Shown piece by piece: positions 17,215-26,793 of a stretch of DNA of 64,000 bases (the first letter of the stretch is position 1; each line of letters begins with the position of its first letter). The stretch lies in contig NZ_PJII01000015.1 in assembly GCF_002929215.1 (NCBI RefSeq), positions 16,621-80,620 on the forward strand, read 5' to 3'. The DNA comes from Arthrobacter sp. ZGTC412 (GTDB lineage Bacteria; Actinomycetota; Actinomycetes; Actinomycetales; Micrococcaceae). The translations under genes and the position numbers were made by a program. The notes below the pieces were generated by a model. That model was not told the DNA's origin, ran no database searches, and saw nothing but the letters and a program-made list of their open reading frames with translations.

Positions 17215-18612
17215 ATGGGCAATCAGGAACCCCTGCTTGCAGGAGTAGAAAAGAACGATACGCCAACGGCAAAGGAACGCCGGAAGGTGCTCGCTGCCAG
17301 CTTTATTGGCACTGCAATTGAGTGGTATGACTTTTTCCTCTACGGCGCCGCCGCAGCTTTGATCTTCGGTCCCCAGTTTTTCCCGACCACCGATCCCTTG
17401 ACCGGAACACTCGCCGCGTTCGCAACTTTTGCGGTCGGTTTTATCGCCCGCCCCATCGGCGGTGTATTGATGGGGCATTTCGGGGACAGGGTGGGCAGGA
17501 AATCCATGCTTCTGATCTCCATGTTCCTAATGGGTGGCGCAACGGTAGCCATCGGTGCGCTTCCAAACTACGCCGCTATCGGCGTCTGGGCACCCATTCT
17601 TCTCGTGACGCTGCGTTTCCTCCAGGGCCTTGGTGTAGGTGGCGAATGGGGTGGTGCTGTTCTTATGGCAGTCGAATACGCACCCCGCAAAAGCCGGGCG
17701 CTGTACGGATCGTTTCCCCAAATGGGTCTGCCTGCAGGAATCATCCTGTCGAACCTGGTGTTCATCGCTGTAACCTCCATCTTCGCCAAAGATGTGTTCC
17801 AGAGTTGGGGTTGGCGTCTTCCATTCCTGATGAGCGGTGCACTGATCATCGTGGCCCTGTACCTCCGCCTCCGGATCCAGGAATCTCCGTCTTTCAAGCA
17901 GGTGAAGCATTCCGGGGAAGTGGAAAACAATCCGCTCAAAACGGTCATTACTCGACACGGTATGACCGTCATGCTCGCAGGTGCCGTGTCCATTGCATCG
18001 CCAGCCATCGGATACATCTACTCCGTCTACATGCTTTCCTACGGCACTGGGGTTCTGGGTCTGCCTCAGCCCACCATGTTGTGGCTGATCGTGCTTGCTG
18101 CTGTCGTGCACCTGGTTACGGTCTACCTTGGCGCCACACTTTCGGACCGCTTCGGACAGAAGCGCCTCTTCACTCTGGGCGCGGCTCTTGTCACGCTGTG
18201 GGCATTCCCCTTCTTCGCCCTCATCAACACGGCGAACCCGGGCCTGATCCTCCTCGCTTTTGCCGTGATGCTCTTGGCTCAGTCGTTCATGGCCGGACCA
18301 CAAGCGGCCATGATCGCCGAACTCTTTCCCTCCACGGTCCGGTACAGCGGAGCCTCCATCGCCTACCAAATCGGTTCCATCCTCGGCGGTGGATTCGCGC
18401 CACTGATCGCGACAAGTCTTTACGCCACGTATAAATCAAGCAACCCCATCGCCCTGTACCTGCTGATCCTCGGCGCACTGAGCCTGGGATCGATCCTCTT
18501 GCTCAAGGTCGGCCGCTACAACGCCTCTTACGAGGCCCTGCAGCAGCCGGACGGAAGTCAGGCTAACAGGATCAGTGGAAATAGGGCAGTAGAAGAAAAC
18601 AGGAGGTCATGA
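17215..18612 (+). CDS. MFS aromatic acid:H+ symporter, MHS family
   Basis: A 465-residue 12-TM transporter. It carries the MHS signature EWYDFFLYGAAAALIF in TM1, HFGDRVGRKSML motif A and LRFLQGLGVGGEWGGAVLM. This family imports shikimate, benzoate-like acids and dicarboxylates. ATG 17215 has AAGGAAG 6 bases upstream; the upstream extension to 17095 is not family-like. It overlaps the next hydrolase gene by four bases and likely imports syringate or another methoxylated acid. Confidence 0.88.
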   Translation: MGNQEPLLAGVEKNDTPTAKERRKVLAASFIGTAIEWYDFFLYGAAAALIFGPQFFPTTDPLTGTLAAFATFAVGFIARPIGGVLMGHFGDRVGRKSMLLISMFLMGGATVAIGALPNYAAIGVWAPILLVTLRFLQGLGVGGEWGGAVLMAVEYAPRKSRALYGSFPQMGLPAGIILSNLVFIAVTSIFAKDVFQSWGWRLPFLMSGALIIVALYLRLRIQESPSFKQVKHSGEVENNPLKTVITRHGMTVMLAGAVSIASPAIGYIYSVYMLSYGTGVLGLPQPTMLWLIVLAAVVHLVTVYLGATLSDRFGQKRLFTLGAALVTLWAFPFFALINTANPGLILLAFAVMLLAQSFMAGPQAAMIAELFPSTVRYSGASIAYQIGSILGGGFAPLIATSLYATYKSSNPIALYLLILGALSLGSILLLKVGRYNASYEALQQPDGSQANRISGNRAVEENRRS

Positions 18613-19364
18613 TGACCGATTCCCTTGGAGGTCGGCGCCGCAGCGCTAAGGAGACCTACGTTCTCGTCCACGGCGCCTGGCATGGTGCCTGGTGCTGGAG
18701 GCCGGTGGAAGCCCTGCTTCAGGAGCTCGGAGCGCAGGTCTTCACCCCGACGCTGACTGGCCTTGGTGACAGGGCCCACTTGCTCACCGAAGAGACTGGC
18801 CTTTCAACGCATATTGCTGACGTCAAGGCGACGATTGAGTCTGAAGACCTGCGCGACGTTGTGCTTGTCGGTCACAGCTACGCCGGCATGGTCGTAACGG
18901 GGGTCGCCGCCCAAATCCCCGAGCGAATAAAGCGCCTCGTTATTGTTGATGGCTTCCTTCCTGAAGCGGGCGAAGTGGCCATCAACCTGCTGCCGGAGCG
19001 GGCCGCCTCCCACTATCTCGAATCAGCCCGCAGAAACTCCGGTCTCGTCATCGATCCCCGTCCGGTCGCCAACCTCGGCGTGACCGATCAGGAGATCATT
19101 GACGGAATCACACCGCGCCTTACTCCACAACCCGCGAAGACGTACATGGAGCCAATATCGCAAGGCTTGGAGGAGCTCCCCTTTCCCGGGGAATATCTCC
19201 TGTGCTCGGGGTGGTCCACGCCATTCTCTCCCTTTGCCCTGCGCGCCACTGCCGCAGGATGGGCAGTGACCGAACTGAACGCGGACCACGAAATTCTGGT
19301 CACGAACCCCGAACTGCTCGTCAGGCACCTCGCAATATCCGGCGCCGCCACCTCGGCCGCATAA
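18609..19364 (+). CDS. Alpha/beta hydrolase (methylesterase / hydroxynitrile-lyase-like)
   Basis: A 251-residue hydrolase with oxyanion region VLVHGAWHGAWCW, nucleophile elbow GHSYAG and catalytic His in NADHEIL. The closest known style is plant-type SABP2/hydroxynitrile lyase esterases found in bacterial aromatic clusters. AGGAGG precedes the start, and it overlaps the MHS transporter stop. A methyl or phenolic ester such as methyl syringate is a reasonable substrate guess from context, not shown by sequence. Confidence 0.82.
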   Translation: MMTDSLGGRRRSAKETYVLVHGAWHGAWCWRPVEALLQELGAQVFTPTLTGLGDRAHLLTEETGLSTHIADVKATIESEDLRDVVLVGHSYAGMVVTGVAAQIPERIKRLVIVDGFLPEAGEVAINLLPERAASHYLESARRNSGLVIDPRPVANLGVTDQEIIDGITPRLTPQPAKTYMEPISQGLEELPFPGEYLLCSGWSTPFSPFALRATAAGWAVTELNADHEILVTNPELLVRHLAISGAATSAA

Positions 19365-19373
19365 AAGGAAGAC

Positions 19374-19694
19374 ATGATGGAATTTTTGGTGCGACAGGAA
19401 AACAACATGCCCGCGATGGCTCCTGAAGAGGCCGCCAGCATAAAGACCGCAGAGAGGGAATACGCGCAGCAACTCAGAGACCGTGGCGTCCTGCGGCGGC
19501 TGTGGAGAGTCCCGGGGACCCGTACTGCGATCGGCTGGTACGAGGCGGAGGACACCACGGCCCTCCACGACGTGCTCGCAGCACTGCCAACCTTTCAATG
19601 GCAAAACATAAGCGTCGAAGCATTGGCTACACACCCGCAGGAGCAGCTGCTGGAGTCGAGCAGCAAATCTGCGCAAGGGGTATTATCCACGTGA
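19374..19694 (+). CDS. Muconolactone-isomerase-like protein (CatC family)
   Basis: A 106-residue ferredoxin-like fold protein with EFLVRQENNMP at the start and RLWRVPGTRTAIGWYEAED in the middle, both typical of muconolactone delta-isomerases. No catechol or muconate genes are nearby, so a true CatC role is unlikely. The gallate pathway here lacks an obvious 4-oxalomesaconate tautomerase (GalD/LigU type), and this protein is a candidate for that double-bond shift. AAAGGAAG precedes ATG 19374. Confidence 0.75.
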   Translation: MMEFLVRQENNMPAMAPEEAASIKTAEREYAQQLRDRGVLRRLWRVPGTRTAIGWYEAEDTTALHDVLAALPTFQWQNISVEALATHPQEQLLESSSKSAQGVLST

Positions 19695-19727
19695 TCTAGC
19701 AGCCGACACCCGGTGATGGCACAAAGA

Positions 19728-19780
19728 AACGACCACGCAGTTCCTGCTCCAGGGGAGGGCCTGTGTGGTCGTTCTCTTTT
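19728..19780 (+). terminator. Rho-independent terminator after the transporter operon
   Basis: Arms aacgaccacgcag (19728-19740) and ctgtgtggtcgtt (19761-19773) pair over 13 positions with one G-T wobble, followed by ctctttt. Confidence 0.8.
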
Positions 19781-19833
19781 CGCGCGCGTCAGAACAGGGG
19801 CACAGTCGTTCCGTGGCATTCCTGTACAATAAT

Positions 19834-19851
19834 GTCAACAATAAAGTCTTG
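19834..19851. promoter_or_regulatory. Candidate GntR autoregulatory site (GTCAAC-N6-GTCTTG)
   Basis: The sequence gtcaacaataaagtcttg lies 20 bp before the gntR ATG. It matches the site before the first O-demethylase (gtcaacaataacgtcaac) in 14 of 18 positions, with the same 12-bp repeat interval. Confidence 0.5.
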
Positions 19852-19871
19852 AACAAACGCAGGAGACGGAC

Positions 19872-20528
19872 ATGTCACGGAGCAGCTCCACGGATATTCA
19901 ACCTGTGGTTGCCGGACTCAGGGAGGCGATCTCCAAGGGCGAACTAGTCGCAAACCAGCGACTCATCGAACAGGACATCTGCGATGAGTACAGGGCAAGC
20001 CGCGGCACAGTACGGGCCGCGCTGGCCGAGCTGGCTACAGAAGGCCTGGTCGAGAGAATCCAGAACCGAGGAGCCCGCGTTCGCTCCGTCTCTATTTCCG
20101 AAGCCATCGAGATCCTCGAGGTCAGGTCTTTGCTGGAAGCCCACTGCGCGGGCAAGGCAGCCCTCCTCGCCGCCGAGGAGGACAAGCTTGCCCTGAAGGC
20201 CGTCGGAGAGGACATGGTCAAGGCGATCGACGGAGGCGATCTTTACCGTTATTCCGAGTTGAATAACGCACTTCACCAGTTGGTTTTGGACATCAGCAAG
20301 CAGCAGACGGCGGCCTCGGTTATCCATCGCCTCAAGACGCAGATGGTTCGTCACCAGTTCCGCCTTACCATGCGATCAGGGGGCCCCTCGGCGTCACTCG
20401 CTGAACATCTGGCCATCATCGAGGCTATTTGCGAAGGAGAGTCTGACGCGGCGCGCCAAACGATGTGGGAGCACCTGGCAAGCGTGACCGACACCCTCCG
20501 CGGGCTTGCTGAGGCTCCGGTCTCTTAG
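19872..20528 (+). CDS. GntR family transcriptional regulator (FCD subfamily)
   Basis: A 218-residue protein with an N-terminal GntR winged helix (VANQRLIEQDICDEYRASRGTV) and a C-terminal helical FCD ligand domain (EVRSLLEAHCAGKAAL, NNALHQLVLDIS, LAEHLAIIEAICEGESDAA) holding likely metal/acid-binding His residues. FCD proteins bind short GT-Nx-AC palindromes and sense carboxylic acids. It lies between the transporter operon and the convergent galCB genes. The GTCAAC-type sites in the island are its likely targets (inferred). Confidence 0.9.
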   Translation: MSRSSSTDIQPVVAGLREAISKGELVANQRLIEQDICDEYRASRGTVRAALAELATEGLVERIQNRGARVRSVSISEAIEILEVRSLLEAHCAGKAALLAAEEDKLALKAVGEDMVKAIDGGDLYRYSELNNALHQLVLDISKQQTAASVIHRLKTQMVRHQFRLTMRSGGPSASLAEHLAIIEAICEGESDAARQTMWEHLASVTDTLRGLAEAPVS

Positions 20529-20546
20529 CCCTTCGAGCAATCCAGC

Positions 20547-20578
20547 ACGTCGGCGGCACCAGCAGGTGCCGCCGACGT
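20547..20578. terminator. Bidirectional terminator between gntR and galC
   Basis: A perfect 14-bp stem, acgtcggcggcacc with its complement, around an agca loop between two convergent genes. Confidence 0.8.
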
Positions 20579-20582
20579 CTGG

Positions 20583-21191
20583 TCAGGAAGGCTGCCAGTG
20601 CCCGGGGAGAATCCGATCCTCGATTTCAGCACGCTGGTGGGCTTCAGAGTCGCGCTTGGCTTCGGCCGCCTCAGCTACAGCGGCCGCCTCTTCCCAAGGG
20701 ACAACGACGACCCCGTCATCATCGCCGATTATCACATCACCGGGCCGGACCACGACTGATCCGATAGCGACGGGTTCCCCTACGCGGAAGGGGCCATTTC
20801 GGTAGGGACCGGCAGGGGTCGTCGACCTCGCAAATACCGGGAAACCCATTTCCTGCAGGTCGCGCACGTCTCTGACGGCTGCGTCCAGGACGAACCCTGC
20901 GCACCCTTGCACAGCAGCGCGCCCGGCGATGAGCTCGCCGATCAGTGCACGATGCGTAGCGCCCTGGCCGTTCACTACGAGAACATCGCCGACCGACAAC
21001 TGCGGTATCGCTTCATGAATGCCAAGATTGTCGCCGCCGGCCACGTACACCGTAAACGCGCGGCCTGCCATGCGCGCACCTGGCCATACGGAGGCGATGG
21101 CACCGTCCACGACGTTGAGCCGCTCCATGGCGTCCCCGATATTCGGTGTGGGCAGTTCACTCAGGCGCCGAACGACATCAGCCCCGTTCAC
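20583..21191 (-). CDS. galC: 4-carboxy-4-hydroxy-2-oxoadipate aldolase-like protein (GalC/LigK, RraA fold)
   Basis: A 202-residue RraA/HMG aldolase fold protein with TPNIGDAMERL at the N-terminus, the nucleotide/oxaloacetate-site VNGQGATHRALIGELIAGRA and AAVRDVRDLQEMGFPVFARSTTPAGP, with the metal-binding DVRD. Members cleave 4-carboxy-4-hydroxy-2-oxoadipate to pyruvate and oxaloacetate, the last step of gallate or protocatechuate 4,5-cleavage. Overlap by ATGA with the upstream galB-like gene supports this over an RNase E inhibitor-like role. Confidence 0.85.
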   Translation of the reverse strand: MNGADVVRRLSELPTPNIGDAMERLNVVDGAIASVWPGARMAGRAFTVYVAGGDNLGIHEAIPQLSVGDVLVVNGQGATHRALIGELIAGRAAVQGCAGFVLDAAVRDVRDLQEMGFPVFARSTTPAGPYRNGPFRVGEPVAIGSVVVRPGDVIIGDDDGVVVVPWEEAAAVAEAAEAKRDSEAHQRAEIEDRILPGHWQPS

Positions 21192-21904
21192 AGTGACCCC
21201 ACCACGTTGGGCACCAGGCGCATGAACGCCTCAGCCTGACGAATCTGCTTGTCCCCAGTGACTTTTCGTGCGTGGTTGCCACGGTGTTCAGCACGCTCCG
21301 CGTAGTAGCCCTGAAGATACTGTTGAGCCTTCATCTCCGCCATGGCCTTGCGCTTCTGCTCGAAGACGTCGGTGATATCAACGAAAACACTCGGGACGAA
21401 TCCACAGAGCTCGGGTTGGTGGGGCTCAAAAACGAGGAATTCGGACGGTGGAGCCGTTGCAAAACCACTTTCGACACCGGCGCCCGAGGTCAACAGCCGC
21501 GCGTTCTGGACCATGGTGTGGGCCACGGGATGGTCAGGGTTGAACGGATCCTTATCCGGGTGGGTCAAAACCACCGTGGGCTTGAATCCCCGCATGAGAT
21601 CAGCCAGGCGCTGAACGTCTTCATGCACCGGCAACAGGGGATAGTCGCCCAAGTCAAACGCCTCAAAACTGGCTCCCAGGTGACCGGCCGCCAGCGACGC
21701 CTCCTCGTGACGGATTTTCTTAACATTCGCCTCAGTCTGGTTCGGCTCCTTCCAGAGCTCTCCTGACTCACCCCGCTCACCATAGGACAGGGCCACGACT
21801 TTCGCTTCCCCGCCTTCTCTGACGAAACGCGCGATCGCCCCCGCGCTTCGCCACACAAAATCAGCGCTATGCGCCCCGACGACCAAGAGCTTTTTCTGAA
21901 CCAT
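21188..21904 (-). CDS. galB: 4-oxalomesaconate hydratase-like protein (GalB type, PIG-L family)
   Basis: A 238-residue PIG-L/LmbE superfamily protein. The usual AHPDDE metal motif is replaced by GAHSADFVWRSAG, as in Pseudomonas GalB, and is followed by ALSYGERGESGELW and a late HP-D-HPVAH metal/acid set. GalB hydrates 4-oxalomesaconate. GAGGAAA precedes ATG 21904, and the gene is coupled to the aldolase. It is divergent from the LigM-like demethylase, with a 24-bp inverted repeat between them. The pairing with galC makes this assignment stronger than the fold alone. Confidence 0.87.
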   Translation of the reverse strand: MVQKKLLVVGAHSADFVWRSAGAIARFVREGGEAKVVALSYGERGESGELWKEPNQTEANVKKIRHEEASLAAGHLGASFEAFDLGDYPLLPVHEDVQRLADLMRGFKPTVVLTHPDKDPFNPDHPVAHTMVQNARLLTSGAGVESGFATAPPSEFLVFEPHQPELCGFVPSVFVDITDVFEQKRKAMAEMKAQQYLQGYYAERAEHRGNHARKVTGDKQIRQAEAFMRLVPNVVGSL

Positions 21905-22014
21905 AGGTTTTCCTCACGATGGGTGAAATCTTCCCGCAGGCAGGCCGCGGAATCCGCTGGCCGGACGGGACGTAGATCTCATGGTAGCGCCCTACTGCCA
22001 AAATAAGCCACAAA

Positions 22015-22038
22015 GTTGTTGACAATAGGGACAACAAC
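22015..22038. promoter_or_regulatory. 24-bp inverted repeat in the galB / ligM intergenic region
   Basis: Perfect arms gttgttg (22015-22021) and caacaac (22032-22038) flank a 10-bp centre containing TTGTTGACAA, the GT-N2-AC core. It is centrally placed between divergent genes, so one GntR-type repressor could control both. Confidence 0.55.
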
Positions 22039-22189
22039 CCGATAGTTTGAGGCATCAAGACTTCAGGGCTCCTGAAAGTCAACGAGCCGAGGACATCGCA
22101 CTGCAGCAGCGGCGAAGAGAGAACCGGCTGCACTCTGCCTCAGCAGGGTGAGCGTTTCGACCGACCCGCGAGCGTCGAAGCCAACGTAG

Positions 22190-23638
<1,449 letters not shown>

Positions 23639-23667
23639 CCGTCTAACCGCCGTATCGGACTGGCATT

Positions 23668-23700
23668 AGTAGGGGCCCCACCTTCGGTGGGGCCCCTACT
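23668..23700 (+). terminator. Strong terminator after the LigM-like gene
   Basis: A perfect 15-bp GC-rich stem, agtaggggccccacc and its complement, with a ttc loop, followed by tccatt. Confidence 0.85.
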
Positions 23701-23736
23701 TCCATTACAGCGAAAAAGCACCAAGAGGAGAAACCC

Positions 23737-26031
23737 TTGTTCGCACAAAAACCGCAGCCACAGGACATCGACGAAAATGCGCTCCAGGTGCATCCCCCAA
23801 AAAGCTACGCGGCCGGTGTCAAGGCTGTCACAGTAGCCCTCGAACGGGGACTCACTCAGTCCGGCCTGGCACGCACCGCCCGGTCGATGCTCCGCGTCAA
23901 CCAGCACAACGGCTTTGACTGTCCGGGCTGCGCCTGGCCGGAATCCATCACCGGTAGGCGCAAACCGGCGGAATTCTGCGAAAACGGTGCAAAAGCCATC
24001 GCTGAGGAGAGCACGCTCCGGACTGTCACACCAAAATTCTGGGCAGAGAACCCGGTCTCGGAATTAGAGGGAAAAAGCGAGTTCTGGCTCGGCAGCCGTG
24101 GCCGCATTTCGGAACCAGTCGTCCTTCATCCTGGGGATACACACTATTCACCGATCAGCTGGCAGGACGCATTCGCGCTCATCAGTGAGCACATCAACAC
24201 CACCACCCCGGACCGGTGCGTCTTCTACACCTCTGGGCGGACGGCGAACGAAACTGCATTCATGTATCAGCTCTTCGCGCGGAGCCTCGGAACCAACAAT
24301 CTCCCGGACTGTTCCAACATGTGCCACGAGTCTTCAGGCTTTGCCCTCAACCCCACGATCGGCGTCGGCAAGGGCACGGTCTCACTCGAGGATCTTCACC
24401 ACGCAAAGCTCATTCTCGTCATCGGCCAGAACCCGGGAACCAATCATCCGCGCATGCTCTCAGCACTCGTGGAATGTAAAAAGAACGGCGGCAAGGTTGT
24501 CGCAGTCAACCCTTTGCCGGAGGCCGGGCTAATCAACTTTAAGGATCCGCAGACCGTCGAAGGGGTCCTCGGCGGCGGGGTGGATATTGCCGACGAATTC
24601 CTCCAAATCAAGGTCGGTGGCGATCTCGCGCTCCTCCAGGCGCTGGGCCACCTGCTCCTCGAAGCCGAGGAACGCGAACCGGGAACTGTTGCGGACCACG
24701 CTTTTTTGGACTCGCAGACTGAGGGCTTCGATGCCTACAGGCAGGCCCGCCGGGCCATTGACTGGCCAGCCACGTTTGAGGCGACCGGCCTTAGCCGCCC
24801 CGAAATCGAGACGGTCGCGGAATTACTGATTGCCTCGAAGGCCACCATAGTGTGCTGGGCACTCGGGCTGACCCAGCAACCACATTCTGTCAACACACTC
24901 AAAGAGATAATTAACCTGCTGCTCATGCAGGGGAACTTCGGCAAACCCGGTGCCGGGGCGTGCCCCGTGCGGGGGCATTCGAACGTCCAAGGCGACCGGA
25001 CAATGGGCATTTGGGAGAAGCCGACTGAAAAATTCATCTCTGCACTTGAGGAGGAATTCGGCTTTCCGATGCCGCGGGAGCACGGCTTTGAGTCAGTTGA
25101 GACGCAGCACGCACTTGAGGCCGGGGACGTGGACGTATTCGTCTCCATGGGTGGAAACTTCCTGTCCGCAGCATCCGACACGGCCGCCACTGAGGCCGGG
25201 CTCAAGCGCACCGGGCTAACAGTTCACGTCTCCACCAAACCTAATCGGTCCCACGTGGCACACGGCCACACATCTCTCATCCTCCCCACGCTGGGCAGGA
25301 CCGACGTGGACGACAAGCACCCGGCCGGGCGGCAATTCGTCTCCATCGAAGACTCCATGTCTGTCGTGCATTCCTCACAAGGCCGGCTCCGTCCTGTCTC
25401 GGAACACCTTCTCGCAGAGCCGGTAATCGTTGCCAGGATGGCCCAAGCGGTGTTCGGCGCGGACCACCCTGTGGATTGGAAGGCAATGGCTGAGGACTAC
25501 GACGTGATCAGGGATCATATTTCCCGTGTCATCCCAGGCTTCGAGGATTTCAACCGTCGTGTACGGACGAAGAACGGCTTTGTTCTGCCCATTCCCCCAC
25601 GCGATACCCGGACCTTCGCAACCGAAATCGGCAAAGCCCGGTTCACAGTCAGCCCGCTGGAATACCTCAAGGCGCCCGCAGGTCATCTAATCCTCCAAAC
25701 ACTGCGCAGTCACGATCAGTACAACACTACGATTTATGGTCTCGACGACCGGTACCGCGGCATCTCAAACGCCCGGCGCGTAGTCCTCATAAACCCCGAT
25801 GACCTCCGACAGCTCGGACTTTCTGACAGGGAACTGGTCAACGTCATTTCAACGTTCAATGGCTCGGAGCGCCGCGCAGAGGGCTTCCGCCTCGTTGCCT
25901 ACCCCACCGCAAAGGGGTGCGCCGCGGCGTACTATCCAGAGGCCAACGTTCTAGTCCACAAGGACCTCGTTGCTCGCGAATCCAACACGCCTGGCTACAA
26001 GGCCGTCACCATACGCTTTGAGAAGACGTAA
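23737..26031 (+). CDS. FdhF/YdeP-family molybdopterin oxidoreductase (probable formate dehydrogenase)
   Basis: A 764-residue catalytic subunit. An N-terminal Cys set (C62, C65 in DCPGCAWPE and C81 in EFCENGAK) precedes the molybdopterin domains. The presumed Mo ligand is C196 in NMCHESSG. No selenocysteine codon is needed. Housekeeping FDH beta/gamma subunits are absent, as usual for this single-subunit family. The PurU product is formate, so formate oxidation is the obvious role, but YdeP relatives have poorly defined substrates. TTG 23737 follows AGAGGAGAAA. The moeA at the window edge could mature it. Confidence 0.82.
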   Translation: MFAQKPQPQDIDENALQVHPPKSYAAGVKAVTVALERGLTQSGLARTARSMLRVNQHNGFDCPGCAWPESITGRRKPAEFCENGAKAIAEESTLRTVTPKFWAENPVSELEGKSEFWLGSRGRISEPVVLHPGDTHYSPISWQDAFALISEHINTTTPDRCVFYTSGRTANETAFMYQLFARSLGTNNLPDCSNMCHESSGFALNPTIGVGKGTVSLEDLHHAKLILVIGQNPGTNHPRMLSALVECKKNGGKVVAVNPLPEAGLINFKDPQTVEGVLGGGVDIADEFLQIKVGGDLALLQALGHLLLEAEEREPGTVADHAFLDSQTEGFDAYRQARRAIDWPATFEATGLSRPEIETVAELLIASKATIVCWALGLTQQPHSVNTLKEIINLLLMQGNFGKPGAGACPVRGHSNVQGDRTMGIWEKPTEKFISALEEEFGFPMPREHGFESVETQHALEAGDVDVFVSMGGNFLSAASDTAATEAGLKRTGLTVHVSTKPNRSHVAHGHTSLILPTLGRTDVDDKHPAGRQFVSIEDSMSVVHSSQGRLRPVSEHLLAEPVIVARMAQAVFGADHPVDWKAMAEDYDVIRDHISRVIPGFEDFNRRVRTKNGFVLPIPPRDTRTFATEIGKARFTVSPLEYLKAPAGHLILQTLRSHDQYNTTIYGLDDRYRGISNARRVVLINPDDLRQLGLSDRELVNVISTFNGSERRAEGFRLVAYPTAKGCAAAYYPEANVLVHKDLVARESNTPGYKAVTIRFEKT

Positions 26032-26315
26032 CCCAGGGTCCGGCTCTGCGGCCTATCCGTTAGGCGGCCCATACCCACGGCCGGCTCGCTTCCGCCCGCC
26101 AGGAGAGTCACGCGCCCCTCAGCAGTATTTCGCTGCTTGAGAGACATCTAGCAGGTGCTAGCCGGCGACTGCCTTCCGGTGCCACTTCAGCGTCGCTTCT
26201 CGGCTCGGCCTCGTCGAATCTTGTCCCGCCGAGCGATGCGCGCACGGGCCACATGGGCAAGGATCCTCTGCAAACCAACCATGCGCTAGCATGAAGGCCG
26301 CATCAGGAGGTGGCT
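26032..26315. promoter_or_regulatory. 284-bp leader before MarR gene with small inverted repeats
   Basis: No gene was found. CTAGCA-gg-TGCTAG at 26148-26161 and CATGC-gcta-GCATG at 26280-26293 are perfect small inverted repeats. The second lies 22 bp before the GTG start and could be an autoregulatory MarR site. Confidence 0.3.
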
Positions 26316-26792
26316 GTGGAACGCCGGGTGAACTACGTGTATGTCATCAAACAACTGGAATTGGGCCTGCGCCCGCGGTTCGTTGAACTCTGCGCTGCGG
26401 AGGGTATGAGTGCTGCGCAATACACGGCGCTGACCGTGCTTGAGCGCAGGCCTGGCATCACAAGTTCGGAGCTGGCTCGCCGCTCCTTCGTCAGAGCGCA
26501 AACCATGGCTATTACCCTGGAACCGCTTCTTAGCGCCGACCTCATCCGGCGTGAACGTGATCCTGAAAACGGCCGGCGAATGCTTCTTTTCCTCACAGAA
26601 ACCGGGGCCGCAGCGATCGAACGGCTTGCGAATCCCCTTGCCGAACTGGAGGAGCAGCTGGTGACGGGCTTTACAGCCGCTGAGCGCTCCCAGTTTGCAG
26701 AGCTCTTGCGCCGCAGCAGCCACTCCCTGGCGGAGGCGGCTGCCCGGGATCGATCAGAAGACTCTGAAACGCCGGCAAGTGAAGTCTCGTAA
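26316..26792 (+). CDS. MarR family transcriptional regulator
   Basis: A 158-residue MarR protein and clear paralogue of the one at 39396. Both share the KQL-(E/D)-GLRP start, the TSSELARRSFVRAQTMA-like recognition helix and a DPENGRR/DTEDRRS wing. GTG 26316 has CAGGAG 6 bases upstream; GTG 26310 is also possible. It is convergent with the FMN dehydrogenase gene, ending one base before it. It may respond to an aryl-CoA or aromatic acid, as CouR-type MarR proteins do. Confidence 0.88.
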   Translation: MERRVNYVYVIKQLELGLRPRFVELCAAEGMSAAQYTALTVLERRPGITSSELARRSFVRAQTMAITLEPLLSADLIRRERDPENGRRMLLFLTETGAAAIERLANPLAELEEQLVTGFTAAERSQFAELLRRSSHSLAEAAARDRSEDSETPASEVS

Positions 26793-26793
26793 G

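Noticed and set aside
26100-26200. Possible glycine-riboswitch-like leader (ggagag and gcgcc stretches)
   Set aside because: The aptamer core does not line up and the downstream gene is a MarR regulator, not a glycine-related gene.
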